This document shows, piece by piece, positions 9,584 to 18,668 of a stretch of DNA of 64,000 bases. Location of the stretch: NCBI GenBank assembly GCA_035623985.1, contig DASPSJ010000043.1:1-64000 (forward strand), given 5' to 3'. Numbering within the stretch: position 1 is the stretch's first letter; every line of letters begins with the position of its first letter. The notes below the pieces were generated by a model. It did no database searches, was not told where the DNA came from, and saw only the letters and a program-made list of their open reading frames with translations. The DNA is from DAHUYF01 sp035623985 (GTDB taxonomy: Bacteria; Pseudomonadota; Alphaproteobacteria; ATCC43930; CGMCC-115725). The position numbers were made by a program, and so were the translations under genes.

Positions 9584-10417
9584 ATGTCCTCTCAGCGTCG
9601 GCCCGAGCTGAGCGAGGAAGAATACCTCGACATCGAGGAAGCGCTCGCCAGCAACGCGCGCGGCCGCAGCTTCCTGCGCATGCGCGATCAGCGCGCCCGC
9701 CTCGTCGCCGTGAACGAGGTGCGCAAGCTGGCGCGCGAGTTCAAGGACGGCCTGCAGAAGGCGGCCGCCGACACCGGCGGCGACAAGCGCGACGAGGCGC
9801 ATATCCGCATCCTGCGCGAAGAGCTGCGCGAGATGAGCGCCTACATCCATCAGACGCGCCGCGAGATCGCGGCGCTGCGGCCGGCCGACGCCGGCTCCAA
9901 CCGGATCATGGCCGCGACCGGCGAGCTTGACGCCATCGTCTCCGCCACCGAGCGCGCCACCTCCGAGATCCTGAACGGCGTCGAGCGCATCAACGACCTC
10001 GCCTTGAAGCTGCCGAAGACGGGCGAGGTCGCGCCCATCGCCGACGAGATCCAGGCGCATGTGACCGAGGTGCTGACCGCCTGCTCGTTCCAGGACATCA
10101 CCGGGCAGCGCACCACCAAGGTGGTCAACACGCTGCGCTATCTCGAGCAGCGCGTGAACTCGATGATCGAGATCTGGGGCGTCGAGGGCGTGACCCCGGC
10201 GGCAGCGGAGAATGCCGATGACCGCCGGCCGGATGCGCATCTGCTGAACGGCCCCGCCACCGACGGCGGGCCGAGCCAGGCCGATGTCGACGCCCTCTTC
10301 GAACAGCTTGGCAAGGCCACCGAGAAGGCCCCTGAGAAGGCCCCCGGCGGCGACAAGGCCGAGCCGCACAGCAACAGCCAGAGCCAGATCGACGCGATGT
10401 TCAACGCGGCCCAATAG
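9584..10417 (+). CDS. cheZ: Chemotaxis protein phosphatase CheZ
   Basis: A 277-residue helical protein that dephosphorylates CheY-P. The active-site segment CSFQDITGQRTTKVV near residue 168 carries the catalytic Gln, and the preceding region (about 90-165) forms the long helical hairpin that makes the dimer. The C-terminus contains a charged Pro/Lys linker (EKAPEKAPGGDK) and ends in QSQIDAMFNAAQ, the usual CheY-binding tail. A second, similar motif (QADVDALFEQLG) lies just before the linker. It starts five bases after cheY and is surely in the same operon. Confidence 0.92.
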   Translation: MSSQRRPELSEEEYLDIEEALASNARGRSFLRMRDQRARLVAVNEVRKLAREFKDGLQKAAADTGGDKRDEAHIRILREELREMSAYIHQTRREIAALRPADAGSNRIMAATGELDAIVSATERATSEILNGVERINDLALKLPKTGEVAPIADEIQAHVTEVLTACSFQDITGQRTTKVVNTLRYLEQRVNSMIEIWGVEGVTPAAAENADDRRPDAHLLNGPATDGGPSQADVDALFEQLGKATEKAPEKAPGGDKAEPHSNSQSQIDAMFNAAQ

Positions 10418-10711
10418 CGCCGCGCCGAAGCCGTCGAACGCCACCCTTCGCCGCGGCTCCCGGGCCGGCGCCCGGCGGGGCCGGCCGCGCTCGCCTCGCC
10501 AATGAGGATCGGACGCGCCGATTGCATCGCGACGAGCGGCGGCCTAGCTTGGCACGCGATGAAGCCCATGCCGCTCGACCTTGCCAATCACGCGACCGTC
10601 CCGGAGCGCGTGCCGATGAAGAGCGATGCGGCCCGGCTCGAAAGGCTGCCGACGCGCGCCGCGGCGGGCTGAGGGGCAAAGAGCGTTTCACGCAACGAGG
10701 AGGAAGGGACG
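10418..10711 (+). other. Intergenic stretch with one doubtful 37-codon ORF
   Basis: No established gene lies between cheZ and 10712. A short ORF at 10559-10672 (starting MKPMPLDLANHATVPERVPM) is open but has no clear ribosome binding site and no recognised family. A GC-rich inverted repeat (GGCCGGC...GCCGGCC) follows cheZ near 10465-10490 and lacks a T run. Confidence 0.3.
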
Positions 10712-11008
10712 ATGGCGGTCGACGGCAAATGGAAAATCGCGATGGAGACGCCGATGGGCACGCGCAATGCGACGCTCACCCTGTCCTCGGCCGGGGGCGC
10801 GCTCACCGGCTCGATGTCGGGCGACGCCGGCTCGATCGATATCTATGACGGCAAGGCCAGCGGCGACCAAGTCTCGTTCAAAGTCGACATCACCCAGCCG
10901 ATGCCGCTCACCCTCGATTTCACCGCCACCATCGCCGGCGACAGCCTCTCCGGCACCGTCAAGCTCGGCATGTTCGGCGACGCGTCGCTTTCGGGCACGC
11001 GGGCTTAG
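10712..11008 (+). CDS. Small conserved hypothetical beta-rich protein
   Basis: A 98-residue protein with a strong GGAGGAAGG ribosome binding site before ATG 10712. It has no signal peptide or membrane segment. The sequence alternates short strands rich in Ser, Gly and Thr (NATLTLSSAGGALTGSMSG, GKASGDQVSFKVDI, DSLSGTVKLGMFG) and ends LSGTRA, like a small lipocalin-style or beta-sandwich fold seen in unannotated alphaproteobacterial proteins. No function can be assigned. Confidence 0.7.
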   Translation: MAVDGKWKIAMETPMGTRNATLTLSSAGGALTGSMSGDAGSIDIYDGKASGDQVSFKVDITQPMPLTLDFTATIAGDSLSGTVKLGMFGDASLSGTRA

Positions 11009-11058
11009 CCGCGGTCGAAGCGGCACGGCGGCGGTCCGTCAAGGTGCAGGGATATCGC

Positions 11059-11087
11059 TTGACTTTGTTCCCGTTTTGTTCGAAAAT
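11059..11087 (+). promoter_or_regulatory. Candidate sigma-70-type promoter of the XRE regulator gene
   Basis: TTGACT at 11059-11064 is followed after 17 bases by GAAAAT at 11082-11087, a fair -35/-10 pair about 30 bases before the start codon at 11120. The surrounding bases are noticeably AT-richer than the region. A TCGA-AAAT-TCGA inverted element overlaps the -10 and could be an operator. This is pattern matching only. Confidence 0.35.
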
Positions 11088-11119
11088 TCGACCGGCGTTT
11101 ATTTCCTCCAGGACAAGCG

Positions 11120-11452
11120 ATGATCTACGCACAGGCCGGCATGGCCGAATTTGAAGTTGCGACACCGGGCTTCCTGCGGGCGCGTCGACCGCCGCCTTAC
11201 CGCCCCGGCCCGGCTGCGCGGCAAGTCGATGTCGCGATTGGCAGGCGATTGCGCGAGGCGCGCCGCGGAGCCGGCATCAGCCTGCAACAGCTCGGCGACG
11301 CGATGGGCGTCAGCGCCGAGACGGTGCGGCGCTATGAGACCGGGCTGCGGCGCATGGCGCCGGCGCGCCTCGCCGCCGCCGTGCGCTTCCTCGGCGTTCC
11401 GCTTGCATGGTTCTTCAGCAACGGCAATCCGCCCGCGCCGCCGTGGCGCTGA
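11120..11452 (+). CDS. XRE-family helix-turn-helix transcriptional regulator
   Basis: A 110-residue protein with a helix-turn-helix at about 40-95: IGRRLREARRGAGISLQQLGDAMGVSAETVRRYETGLRRMAPARL is the classical Cro/CI-type DNA-binding domain. The N-terminal 35 residues are Pro/Arg-rich and not conserved in the fold. There is no separate sensor domain. A possible promoter with an inverted repeat lies just upstream, so self-regulation is possible. Targets are unknown. Confidence 0.8.
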   Translation: MIYAQAGMAEFEVATPGFLRARRPPPYRPGPAARQVDVAIGRRLREARRGAGISLQQLGDAMGVSAETVRRYETGLRRMAPARLAAAVRFLGVPLAWFFSNGNPPAPPWR

Positions 11453-11515
11453 GCGCTAAGCAGCGAACGGCGCCGGGTTGCCCCGGCACCATCCGCCACG
11501 ATCAAGCCTCGCGCG

Positions 11516-12433
11516 TCAGTGGAAGCTGATTTCCACCACGCGGTTACGCGGTTCGCGCACGCCGGCAGCGGTCGGCACCGGCGGCTCGCGCATGCCGACC
11601 CAGCGCTCGTCGATGCGGCTGGCCGGCACGCCATCGGCCTGCAGCGCCTCGCGCACGGCGTCGGCGCGGCGATGCGACAGCGCCATGTTGTAGGCGTCCG
11701 TGCCGGAGAGATCGGCCTTGCCGGTGATCGCCACGCGGCTGTTGTCGCTCTTCACTTGGTCTGCCACCTGATCGACGATCTTGTGCGCAGCCGGCGTCAG
11801 GACCGATTTGTCCCAATCGAAATAGACGTTGTATTGCCGCGCGGCGGCGGGCGGCGGCTTCTGTGCCGCCGCCGCGGGCTGCACCGCGCCGTGCTCGAGC
11901 TCGTCGAGCGCGGCAATGAACTCGGCATGGCATGGGCCGTTGATCGCGGTGCGCCAGTCATCTTCCATGCGCTCCACCCAGCAGTCATAGCGCTCCTGCG
12001 CGCGCGCCGCGACCGCCGGCAGGCGCTCTCGCGCGCCGCCGTCGAGCGCGGCGACCAAGCGGCGGCGACCGTTCGCCAGCTCGTCGCGCGTCTGTAACGG
12101 CACTTCGAGCGGCACCAGCCAGTTGCTGTTCTCTTCCGGCACCACCACTTGCCCGCGGCCAGCGGCGAGGCCTTTGCGCGAGAAATAGTCGGCATCCGCC
12201 CAGTCGCGATCCTGGTCCGCAAGATGCGTGGCGAGGCCGGCATATTCGCGGGCCAGCGCCTCATTGAAATTGGCTGGGCCGGAAGGCGCCGATTGCTGCG
12301 CCGCCGGCAGGTTGAAGGGCTCGAGAACGGGGTTGCCGCGCATCGATGGCGCAGAGGACCAGCCCGAGCAACCCGCGATCATGGCAAGCCCCAGCAGGGC
12401 GATGGGGGTGGCGACAAGGTTCCTATGGTTCAT
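11516..12433 (-). CDS. OmpA-family peptidoglycan-associated lipoprotein
   Basis: A 305-residue envelope protein. It has a lipoprotein signal peptide with lipobox MIAGC near residue 20, a Pro/Gln-rich linker, a helical middle domain and a C-terminal OmpA domain (about 195-305) that binds peptidoglycan. Typical motifs are YFDWDKSVLTPAA, ITGKADLSGTDAYNMALSHRRADAV and the final REPRNRVVEISF. The start at 12433 is preceded by a GGGAGA element; an upstream in-frame ATG (12457) lacks one. The protein probably anchors the outer membrane to the cell wall. Confidence 0.88.
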   Translation of the reverse strand: MNHRNLVATPIALLGLAMIAGCSGWSSAPSMRGNPVLEPFNLPAAQQSAPSGPANFNEALAREYAGLATHLADQDRDWADADYFSRKGLAAGRGQVVVPEENSNWLVPLEVPLQTRDELANGRRRLVAALDGGARERLPAVAARAQERYDCWVERMEDDWRTAINGPCHAEFIAALDELEHGAVQPAAAAQKPPPAAARQYNVYFDWDKSVLTPAAHKIVDQVADQVKSDNSRVAITGKADLSGTDAYNMALSHRRADAVREALQADGVPASRIDERWVGMREPPVPTAAGVREPRNRVVEISFH

Positions 12434-12883
12434 CTGGCATATCTCCCTAGGGCTCATGAAGTGGACGATCCGCCCGCAGCGGGTCGCGCCGCGATGGGTA
12501 GGGTGAAGGCAAGCTAAAGCGCCGGCAGGACGAAATTCGGTCGGGTTCTTGGACGAGTGGAACGTTCATGGCATTAAAGCGCCGCAAAAGGCAAACCTCT
12601 CCCCGGATCGAGAGAGACGACCCCACGCCCTCCCCCCAACTAGCAGTGACGTGACAGAAAACAATCTTAACCCGGAATTGTTCCCGGTACCTGACACAAG
12701 AAAGGGAATGCGGCGTAGGACCTTCGCCAGCATGTTAACGTTTGGCGCAGGAGGGCGGCAAGAGCGAGCAGACCGGCATATGATCCCGTCGAAATTCGAC
12801 CCGGTATTCCGCCCGGCTTGGCGCAAGCGCGCGAGCGCGCCTAGGCCCGCCGGCGCGTCATTTTGCCGCTTTGCCCGATCCTC
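12434..12883. other. Intergenic stretch without a recognisable gene
   Basis: The 450 bases between the OmpA-type gene and the amidohydrolase gene hold only unsupported reading frames. The middle part, about 12640-12700, is AT-richer and probably carries the promoter for the OmpA-type gene. No RNA gene was recognised. Confidence 0.4.
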
Positions 12884-13687
12884 CTAAGTCCAGCCGATCC
12901 AGTCGCACAGCGCCTGGCCCATGATCAGCGCCTTGTCGCGCTCGGAGAGGAACGGCATCTCTTCGGTAAAGGCGGTGACGCATTGGCGCCAGCTACAGGG
13001 CATGCGCGTGATGTCGGTGCCCCAGAACATCCGCGTCGGACCGAAAGCATCGTAGAGACGGCGATAGTACGGATGGAGGCTGCGGAAGGGGTAGGCATCC
13101 TCGGCGTAGCTCGGCCCGCCCGTCGCCTTCACCGCGATGTTGGGGTGCCGCGCCAGCGCCACGAGCTGCGGCATGTGCTCGAATGCCGCAGCCCCCTTAC
13201 GGTTGCGCACCGCGCCCATGTGATCGACGATCAGCTTGAGGCCGGGATGGCGCCCGGCGATCTCGCCGAGCAGCGGCAGGAACTCGTCGGCGAGCAGCGC
13301 CACCGGCAGCCCCGCACGCTCGGCCGCCGGCCATAGCCAATCCATGGTGCCGTCGGTCGGCCAGCTCTTCTGCTGCGGCTGAAGGAAAGTGAAGCGAAAG
13401 CCGAGCATCCCGGGGCGCCGCTTCCAGCCTTCGACCAGCGCGCGGCTTTCCGGCCGGTCGAGCGCCAGGCGGCCGAGAATGGCGAAGCGGCCGGGATGGG
13501 CGCGCGCCGCCTCGACCGCCAACTCATTGGCATCGGCATCCCAACTCGGCGGATGAATCACCGCGCCGTCGACGCCGGCGGCATCCATATCCGCCAAGGC
13601 CTGCTCCTTGCCATAGGGCTCGGCCCGGTGCGGCGGCAGGGTGGTTCCCTTGGACCAAAGGTGAATCTGCGCATCGACGATCCGCAT
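12884..13687 (-). CDS. Amidohydrolase-2 family (TIM-barrel) metal-dependent hydrolase
   Basis: A 267-residue protein starting MRIVDAQIHLWSKGT, where the usual HxH of the amidohydrolase-2 family reads QIHLW, so only one His of the pair is kept. Other features are LKLIVDHMGAVR (barrel strand with His) and RMFWGTDITRMPCSW, carrying the conserved Asp near residue 220. The family includes lactonases and decarboxylases that act on ring-opened aromatic or sugar acids. The start at 13687 has GGGAGGA upstream. The substrate is unknown and no pathway partner lies next to it. Confidence 0.82.
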   Translation of the reverse strand: MRIVDAQIHLWSKGTTLPPHRAEPYGKEQALADMDAAGVDGAVIHPPSWDADANELAVEAARAHPGRFAILGRLALDRPESRALVEGWKRRPGMLGFRFTFLQPQQKSWPTDGTMDWLWPAAERAGLPVALLADEFLPLLGEIAGRHPGLKLIVDHMGAVRNRKGAAAFEHMPQLVALARHPNIAVKATGGPSYAEDAYPFRSLHPYYRRLYDAFGPTRMFWGTDITRMPCSWRQCVTAFTEEMPFLSERDKALIMGQALCDWIGWT

Positions 13688-13835
13688 GGCGTTCCTCCCG
13701 GGCGTCAGTCTCCGCCGACGCGACGCCGGCGGCAAACCATGCCGCGGCTGTGAGCGCAGTCACAGGTGCAGGGCGGAAATCACGCTTATGTGAGAGCGGA
13801 GAGAAGAGGCGCCCGATGGCGTCCAAGGAGCGTCC

Positions 13836-14021
13836 ATGATCCCGATTTCCCCGCTCGCCCGAATGACCATGTTCTATCACCCGCTCGCCCGGCCGCTGCT
13901 GGCGGAACTGCTCGAAGCGTCGAAACGGGAAGCGCTCGGCGCTTATGCCGAGGATTATGCGCGTCGTTCCGGCTACCGGCTGAGCCAGCAAGGCGAGTGG
14001 ACCACCGACGTCACGCCCTAA
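13836..14021 (+). CDS. Small hypothetical protein
   Basis: A 61-residue reading frame with AAGGAG seven bases before ATG 13836. The sequence (FYHPLARPLLAELLEASKREALGAYAEDYARRSGYRL) looks like two amphipathic helices and has normal amino acid composition for this genome. No family is recognised. It may be real because of the ribosome binding site, but conservation was not tested. Confidence 0.5.
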   Translation: MIPISPLARMTMFYHPLARPLLAELLEASKREALGAYAEDYARRSGYRLSQQGEWTTDVTP

Positions 14022-14173
14022 CGCGGCATTCCGTCCGGCCTTGGCGGCGACACGGCGGGACGCGCCCTCGGCGGCGCACCTTATCTTCGCGGCCCGGCCG
14101 GCGCGCAGCCGAGGTTCCGCCCTCAGGCGGACCCTGGCCGCAGCGAAACCCGGCGCAGGACGCTCGCTCGTCG

Positions 14174-14554
14174 CTAGAACAAGGCGACGAGCCGCTGCCA
14201 CAAGCCCGGCGTGGGGGGCCGTACCGCGGCGAGGTGCTGGCCTGCCAGGATGTTGCGGCGCGCCTGTCGCAGCACCTGCATGACAACCGCATGCGTCGTG
14301 GCGCGGTGGTCGTTGAACGTCTCGATCCGGGGATAGGAGCGGCCGGTAACCTGCTCGATGGCGGCGAGCAGCGGCACTTTCAGCACCTGATCCGCATGCA
14401 CCTCCAACACCGCGCCAAGGATGCACCGCCGACCGTCGTTCGATTTCAGCACTCCCTTGCACCATTTCTCCGGCGTATCCAGCAGACCGATAACCCGATC
14501 GATCTTGTCCAGCGTGTCGAGCTGGATCTCCATTCCTTTGCCGTCGAAGGGCAT
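14174..14554 (-). CDS. Conserved hypothetical protein (DUF6197-like)
   Basis: A 126-residue protein with AAAGGAG before ATG 14554. It contains LDTPEKWCKGVLKSNDG and RRCILGAVLEVH, then TFNDHRATTHAVVMQVLRQA; the W-C, G-C-x-L-GA and FND-T-V-x-L-A pattern resembles the DUF6197 family found in phages and bacteria. No signal peptide or enzyme motif is visible. The longer upstream extension of the frame is not supported. Function is unknown. Confidence 0.65.
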   Translation of the reverse strand: MPFDGKGMEIQLDTLDKIDRVIGLLDTPEKWCKGVLKSNDGRRCILGAVLEVHADQVLKVPLLAAIEQVTGRSYPRIETFNDHRATTHAVVMQVLRQARRNILAGQHLAAVRPPTPGLWQRLVALF

Positions 14555-14864
14555 GGCATCCTCCTTTCCTGGTTGCACAACGCCGGGAAACAAGGTGCGG
14601 ACGGGGCCGTGACGCGCAATGCCGGCTTGCCGCCTCGCCGCCCGTCGCGGGGTTGCCGTCGGCGGTCGATGCGAGGGCGCGGCAGCATCGCTGCGCCAAG
14701 TCAACGATAGAACCGTCCGAAGCCAGGCGCCATTGTTTATGTGTCGGGGGTGGGCGGCACGAACGGCCGGTCTCCAGCCGCCGCCGCCCAACCGGACGCA
14801 AGACATACCGGCGCATCGCAGCCTAAGATCACGGGCGATCATCATCGCCATCACGGGGGCGGAC
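14555..14864. other. Divergent intergenic region
   Basis: These 310 bases separate the DUF6197-like gene and the BNR propeller gene, which are transcribed away from each other. No further gene is seen. Both promoters should lie here. Confidence 0.4.
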
Positions 14865-15923
14865 ATGTCGAATTACGTCTATGTCGGGACGGCGCCCTAT
14901 TACGGAGCCAGGGAGGATGCCGTCACCGGCGGGCTTTATCGCCTGGATACCGATCGCGGCCGGTGGGACAAGCTCACCGCCGGGCTGCCTCATGGTGTCG
15001 AAGCGCGCTGCCTCGCAATGGCGCCCGGCGCCGCCGCGGCGATCTATGTCGGCACGCAGCAGGGCCCCTATCGCAGCGCCGACGCCGGCGAAAGCTGGAC
15101 CCAGCTCAAGCTGCCCGGCAAGGAGCAGCTCGTATGGTCGATCCTGCTGCATCCCGGCGACGCGCAGACCATCTATGTCGGCACGCAGCACACCACGATG
15201 TATCGCAGCCGCGACGGCGGCCGGAGCTGGACGGAGCTGAGCCCGCCGGCGCCCAAGGGGATGGTGGCGATGAGCTTTCCCTGCCGCGTCATCCGCCTGG
15301 CCCTCGACCCCTCCAATCCGCGCCAGCTCTATGCCGGGATCGAGGTCGGCGGCGTGCTGGGGAGCCGCGATGGCGGCGATAGCTGGCAAGGGTGCAACGA
15401 GGGGCTGCTGGAATTCACCCGGGAGCCGCGCCTCAGGAGCCGCATCGTCAGCGACACCGAGAGCGAGGGAATGATGGATTCCCACGCGCTCGCGGTAAGC
15501 CCGGCCGCGCCCGGCACGGTGTTCCTGGCGAACCGCATGGGTCTTTTTCGCAGCGGCGACGGCGGCGCGCATTGGCAAGAGATGGGCATCGGCCGTTTTT
15601 CGCCGCTGACCTATGCGCGCGACGTCAAAGTCTCGCGCCACGATCCCCGGACCATGTATGCGGCGCTCAGCCTCGCCGCGGCGAGCGACCAGGGCTCGCT
15701 CTATCGCAGCCGCGACCTCGGCGAGACTTGGCAGCGCTTCGACCGCGACGTGGCGATGAGGAGCACGCTGATGATCATCGCCGAGAGCGCCGCCACCCCG
15801 GACCGGGTCTATTGCGCCACCCGGAAGGGCCAGGTGTTCGGCACCGAGGACGGCGGCAAGCGCTGGCGGGAGTATCAACTCCCCGATGGCGCCGAAGGCG
15901 TCTACGCCCTGGCGGCGGCATAG
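14865..15923 (+). CDS. BNR/Sortilin-type beta-propeller protein
   Basis: A 352-residue protein built of repeated blade motifs such as GPYRSADAGESWTQL, TMYRSRDGGRSWTEL, GVLGSRDGGDSWQG, GLFRSGDGGAHWQEM and SLYRSRDLGETWQRF: the Asp-box (S-x-D-x-G-x-x-W) of sialidase and Vps10-type propellers. At least six are visible across residues 60-340. There is no signal peptide, so it seems cytoplasmic. Related proteins are usually annotated as exo-alpha-sialidase or photosystem II stability-like, but no catalytic sialidase residues were identified. The role is unknown, perhaps ligand or protein binding. Confidence 0.82.
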   Translation: MSNYVYVGTAPYYGAREDAVTGGLYRLDTDRGRWDKLTAGLPHGVEARCLAMAPGAAAAIYVGTQQGPYRSADAGESWTQLKLPGKEQLVWSILLHPGDAQTIYVGTQHTTMYRSRDGGRSWTELSPPAPKGMVAMSFPCRVIRLALDPSNPRQLYAGIEVGGVLGSRDGGDSWQGCNEGLLEFTREPRLRSRIVSDTESEGMMDSHALAVSPAAPGTVFLANRMGLFRSGDGGAHWQEMGIGRFSPLTYARDVKVSRHDPRTMYAALSLAAASDQGSLYRSRDLGETWQRFDRDVAMRSTLMIIAESAATPDRVYCATRKGQVFGTEDGGKRWREYQLPDGAEGVYALAAA

Positions 15924-15995
15924 CGGACGCCCGGCGGCAGGGCCTGCGGCGCCGGCGAGCCGCTTGCCGGCGTTTTCCCGGTCGATCGCGGCACG

Positions 15996-16958
15996 CTATG
16001 GCGCCGGCGCGGGAACGCCTCCGGAGTCGTCCGCGATCTCCTTGATCACCGCCCGCAGCCAGGCACGTATCGGCGAGTGCTGAGTACGGGGATGCCAGAT
16101 CAGGTGGGGACTGACCTCCACCGGCGGCAAGGGCGCCGGCACGATCCGCAGGTCCGGGACCACCGCCAAGTCCTTGACGATCCGGCTCGGCAAGGTCGCG
16201 ATGAGGTCGGTGGCGGCGACGACGAAGGGAACGCCGGCCGAGCTCGGCAAGACGACGGCGATGCGCCGCCGCAAGCCGCGCTCCTCCAAGATGCGATCGA
16301 CGAGACTGTTGCCTTGGCCATCGGCCGCGACTTGGACATGACCGGCATCGACGACATGGGCGGCGGCGGCGAAGGCGTCGAGCGTCATCGGCAACGGCAA
16401 GGGATTGGCCGCGCCGATCAGCGTGACAAGGTGATCCTTCCACAAGGGCTCGGCGCGCAGATCCCGGCTCCCGACGAGCGGGGGCGCGATGGCAAGGTCC
16501 AACTCGCCGGTGGCGAGCTGGTCATGCAGCCGATGGCGCTCGATCGTCCGAATCTGAATATTGAGGCCCGGAGCGTCGCGCCTCAGCGCCGCCACCAGCG
16601 ACGGCAGCAGCGTGGTCTGGTGGAGATCGATGGTGGCGATCCGCAGGATCGCGGTGATTTGCCGCGGGTCGAAAGCGGCTCGCAGCATCAGCGTGCGCGA
16701 GATGTCGGACAGCGCGCTGTGGATCGGACCCGCCAATTCAAGGGCGCGGGGGGTCGGCTCCATCCGGCCGTCGCGCCGCTCGAAGAGGCGGTCGTCGAGG
16801 AGGTAGCGCAGGCGGTTCAGAGCCTTGCTCATCGCCGGCTGGCTGAGCCCGTTGTGTTGGGCGGCGCGCGTGACGTGGCGCTCGGCCATCAGCGCATCGA
16901 AGACGACAAGCAGGTTGAGATCGACGCTCCGTAGGTTCCTTCCGGTCGTTGCCTGCAT
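15996..16958 (-). CDS. LysR-family transcriptional regulator
   Basis: A 320-residue regulator. The winged helix lies at about 12-70 (LNLLVVFDALMAERHVTRAAQHNGLSQ and MSKALNRLRYLL), followed by the co-inducer binding domain. The first part resembles the NodD/NahR/PcpR branch, which senses aromatic or small organic ligands. It is divergent from the BMP-type ABC operon that starts 174 bases away and most likely controls it. An imperfect direct repeat overlaps its start codon (16936-16983) and may be an autoregulatory site. Confidence 0.9.
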   Translation of the reverse strand: MQATTGRNLRSVDLNLLVVFDALMAERHVTRAAQHNGLSQPAMSKALNRLRYLLDDRLFERRDGRMEPTPRALELAGPIHSALSDISRTLMLRAAFDPRQITAILRIATIDLHQTTLLPSLVAALRRDAPGLNIQIRTIERHRLHDQLATGELDLAIAPPLVGSRDLRAEPLWKDHLVTLIGAANPLPLPMTLDAFAAAAHVVDAGHVQVAADGQGNSLVDRILEERGLRRRIAVVLPSSAGVPFVVAATDLIATLPSRIVKDLAVVPDLRIVPAPLPPVEVSPHLIWHPRTQHSPIRAWLRAVIKEIADDSGGVPAPAP

Positions 16959-16983
16959 CTTTCAATTCCTTTCGATCATTCCC
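16936..16983. repeat. Direct repeat over the LysR gene start
   Basis: TTCCTTCCGGTCGTTGCC (16936-16953) and TTCCTTTCGATCATTCCC (16966-16983) match at 14 of 18 positions and are 30 bases apart, close to three helical turns. Differences fall every third base, which may instead reflect a coding-like duplication. They straddle the start codon of the LysR gene and are candidates for regulator binding, although canonical LysR boxes are T-N11-A. Confidence 0.35.
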
Positions 16984-17132
16984 CACATATTTTTTTGTCA
17001 TTTCCGCCCTGCGCGACGAGCCGATAGGCTACGTTGCGATTCACGGATCGAGCACGAGCGAGGGATGAGGGGCTGCGACATGCTCTCCGGGCATGCTGTT
17101 CGGGCGCACTATTTCCCTGCAAACGGCGTGCC

Positions 17133-18668
17133 ATGAACCAACCCATGACCGGGGCTTCGCCGCTCCTCGAAGCGCGCGGGATCGTCAAGCGCTTCGGTCC
17201 ACTCCTCGCCAATGACGTTGCCGCCTTCGCCGTCACGGCGGGCGAGGTGGTTGCATTGCTCGGCGAGAACGGCGCCGGCAAAAGCACGCTCTGCAAGATT
17301 CTCTATGGTTATTATCGGCCCGATGCGGGCGAGATCCGGGTGGCCGGCCGGCCCGTCGCCATCGCCTCGCCGCGCGACGCACGCCGCTTCGGCATCGGCA
17401 TGGTGTTCCAGAACTTCAGCCTGATCCCGGCACTCACCGTCTGGGAGAATGCGGCGCTCTTCCTCGATGATCTGTCCTGGGCGATCAACCCGGCCGAGCT
17501 GTGCCGCCGCATGCGCCGCCATGCCGACCGCTTGCGCCTCGCGGTCGATCCGCGGTTGCCGGTGGGCCGCCTCTCGGTGGGCGACCGGCAAAAGGTCGAG
17601 ATCCTGAAGCAGCTCCTCGCCGGCGCGCGGGTCCTTATCCTTGACGAGCCCACCAAGGTGCTGGCCCCGCAGGAGGTGGACGGCCTGTTCCGCACTCTCG
17701 CCGAGCTGCGCGACGATGGCTACGGCCTCATATTCATCAGCCACAAATTGCGAGAGGCGATGGCTTGCGCCGACCGCATCGCGGTGATGCGGCAAGGACG
17801 CATCGTCGGCACGCTGGCGAGCGGCGAGGCCGGCGAAGCAACGCTGCTCGGCTTGATGTTTGGCGATGCGCCGCCCTTGCCCTCCGGCTCGCCTCTCGCG
17901 CCGCAATCGGCATCGGGCGAAATCGCGCTGGAACTCGACGGGATTGGAACCGCGCCCGACATCGGCGCGGTGACGTTGCGCGATCTTTCGCTCCGCCTGC
18001 TGTCCGGCGAGATCCTCGGCGTCGCCGGGGTTTCCGGCAACGGCCAGCGCGAACTCGCCGAGGTCATTCTTGGCCTGCGGCGGCCGAGCGGCGGCGCGAA
18101 GCGCTTGTGGGGCGAGGAAGCGACCCAATGGTCGGCGGCGAGAATCCGCGGGCGGGGCGTCGCCAGCATTCCCGACGATCCCTTCGCCTTGGCCGCCGTC
18201 CCCGCTCTCACCGTGCGCGAAAATCTTGTCCTCGGCAGCGGACGGCGCTATCGCGCCGGGCTTGGCTTCGACTGGCCGCGCCTCGTCGCCGATATGGACG
18301 CAAGCGTCGCCCGGCTACGCTTCCCGCCGCTGTCCTACGAGGCGCGCGCCGCGGTGCTCTCCGGCGGAAACTTGCAGCGCGTCGTGCTGGCGCGCGAACT
18401 GGCTCATGACCCGAAGCTGATCGTTGCGCTCTACCCCACGCGCGGTCTCGACACCCGCGGCGCCGAGGCGTTGCGGGGATTGCTCCGCCGGTCGCGCGCC
18501 GCCGGTGCCGCCGTGCTGCTCGTCTCGGAAGATCTCGACGAGCTGTTCGCCGTCAGCGACCGGCTGATCGTGCTTCGCGACGGGCGCATTGCCGGCACTT
18601 TCCTGCCCGCGACGTTCCGCGCCGAGACGGTTGGTCCCGCCATGGTGGGGACGGCCGATGCCGCGTGA
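17133..18668 (+). CDS. BMP-type (nucleoside/simple sugar) ABC transporter ATP-binding protein
   Basis: A 511-residue duplicated ATPase with two nucleotide-binding domains, as in YufO/RbsA. The N-terminal half has GENGAGKSTL and LSVGDRQKVEIL followed by VLILDEPTKVLAPQE. In the C-terminal half, Walker A is replaced by GVSGNGQRELAEV, the signature is LSGGNLQRVVLAREL, and Walker B ends in YPTRGLD; this asymmetry is normal for the family. ATG 17133 is chosen because the alignment starts there. It begins the operon ATPase-permease-permease-binding protein and energises import. Confidence 0.92.
   Translation: MNQPMTGASPLLEARGIVKRFGPLLANDVAAFAVTAGEVVALLGENGAGKSTLCKILYGYYRPDAGEIRVAGRPVAIASPRDARRFGIGMVFQNFSLIPALTVWENAALFLDDLSWAINPAELCRRMRRHADRLRLAVDPRLPVGRLSVGDRQKVEILKQLLAGARVLILDEPTKVLAPQEVDGLFRTLAELRDDGYGLIFISHKLREAMACADRIAVMRQGRIVGTLASGEAGEATLLGLMFGDAPPLPSGSPLAPQSASGEIALELDGIGTAPDIGAVTLRDLSLRLLSGEILGVAGVSGNGQRELAEVILGLRRPSGGAKRLWGEEATQWSAARIRGRGVASIPDDPFALAAVPALTVRENLVLGSGRRYRAGLGFDWPRLVADMDASVARLRFPPLSYEARAAVLSGGNLQRVVLARELAHDPKLIVALYPTRGLDTRGAEALRGLLRRSRAAGAAVLLVSEDLDELFAVSDRLIVLRDGRIAGTFLPATFRAETVGPAMVGTADAA

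Noticed and set aside
12549..12887. 112-codon plus-strand frame
   Set aside because: No ribosome binding site or family, and it overlaps the 3' end of the amidohydrolase gene.
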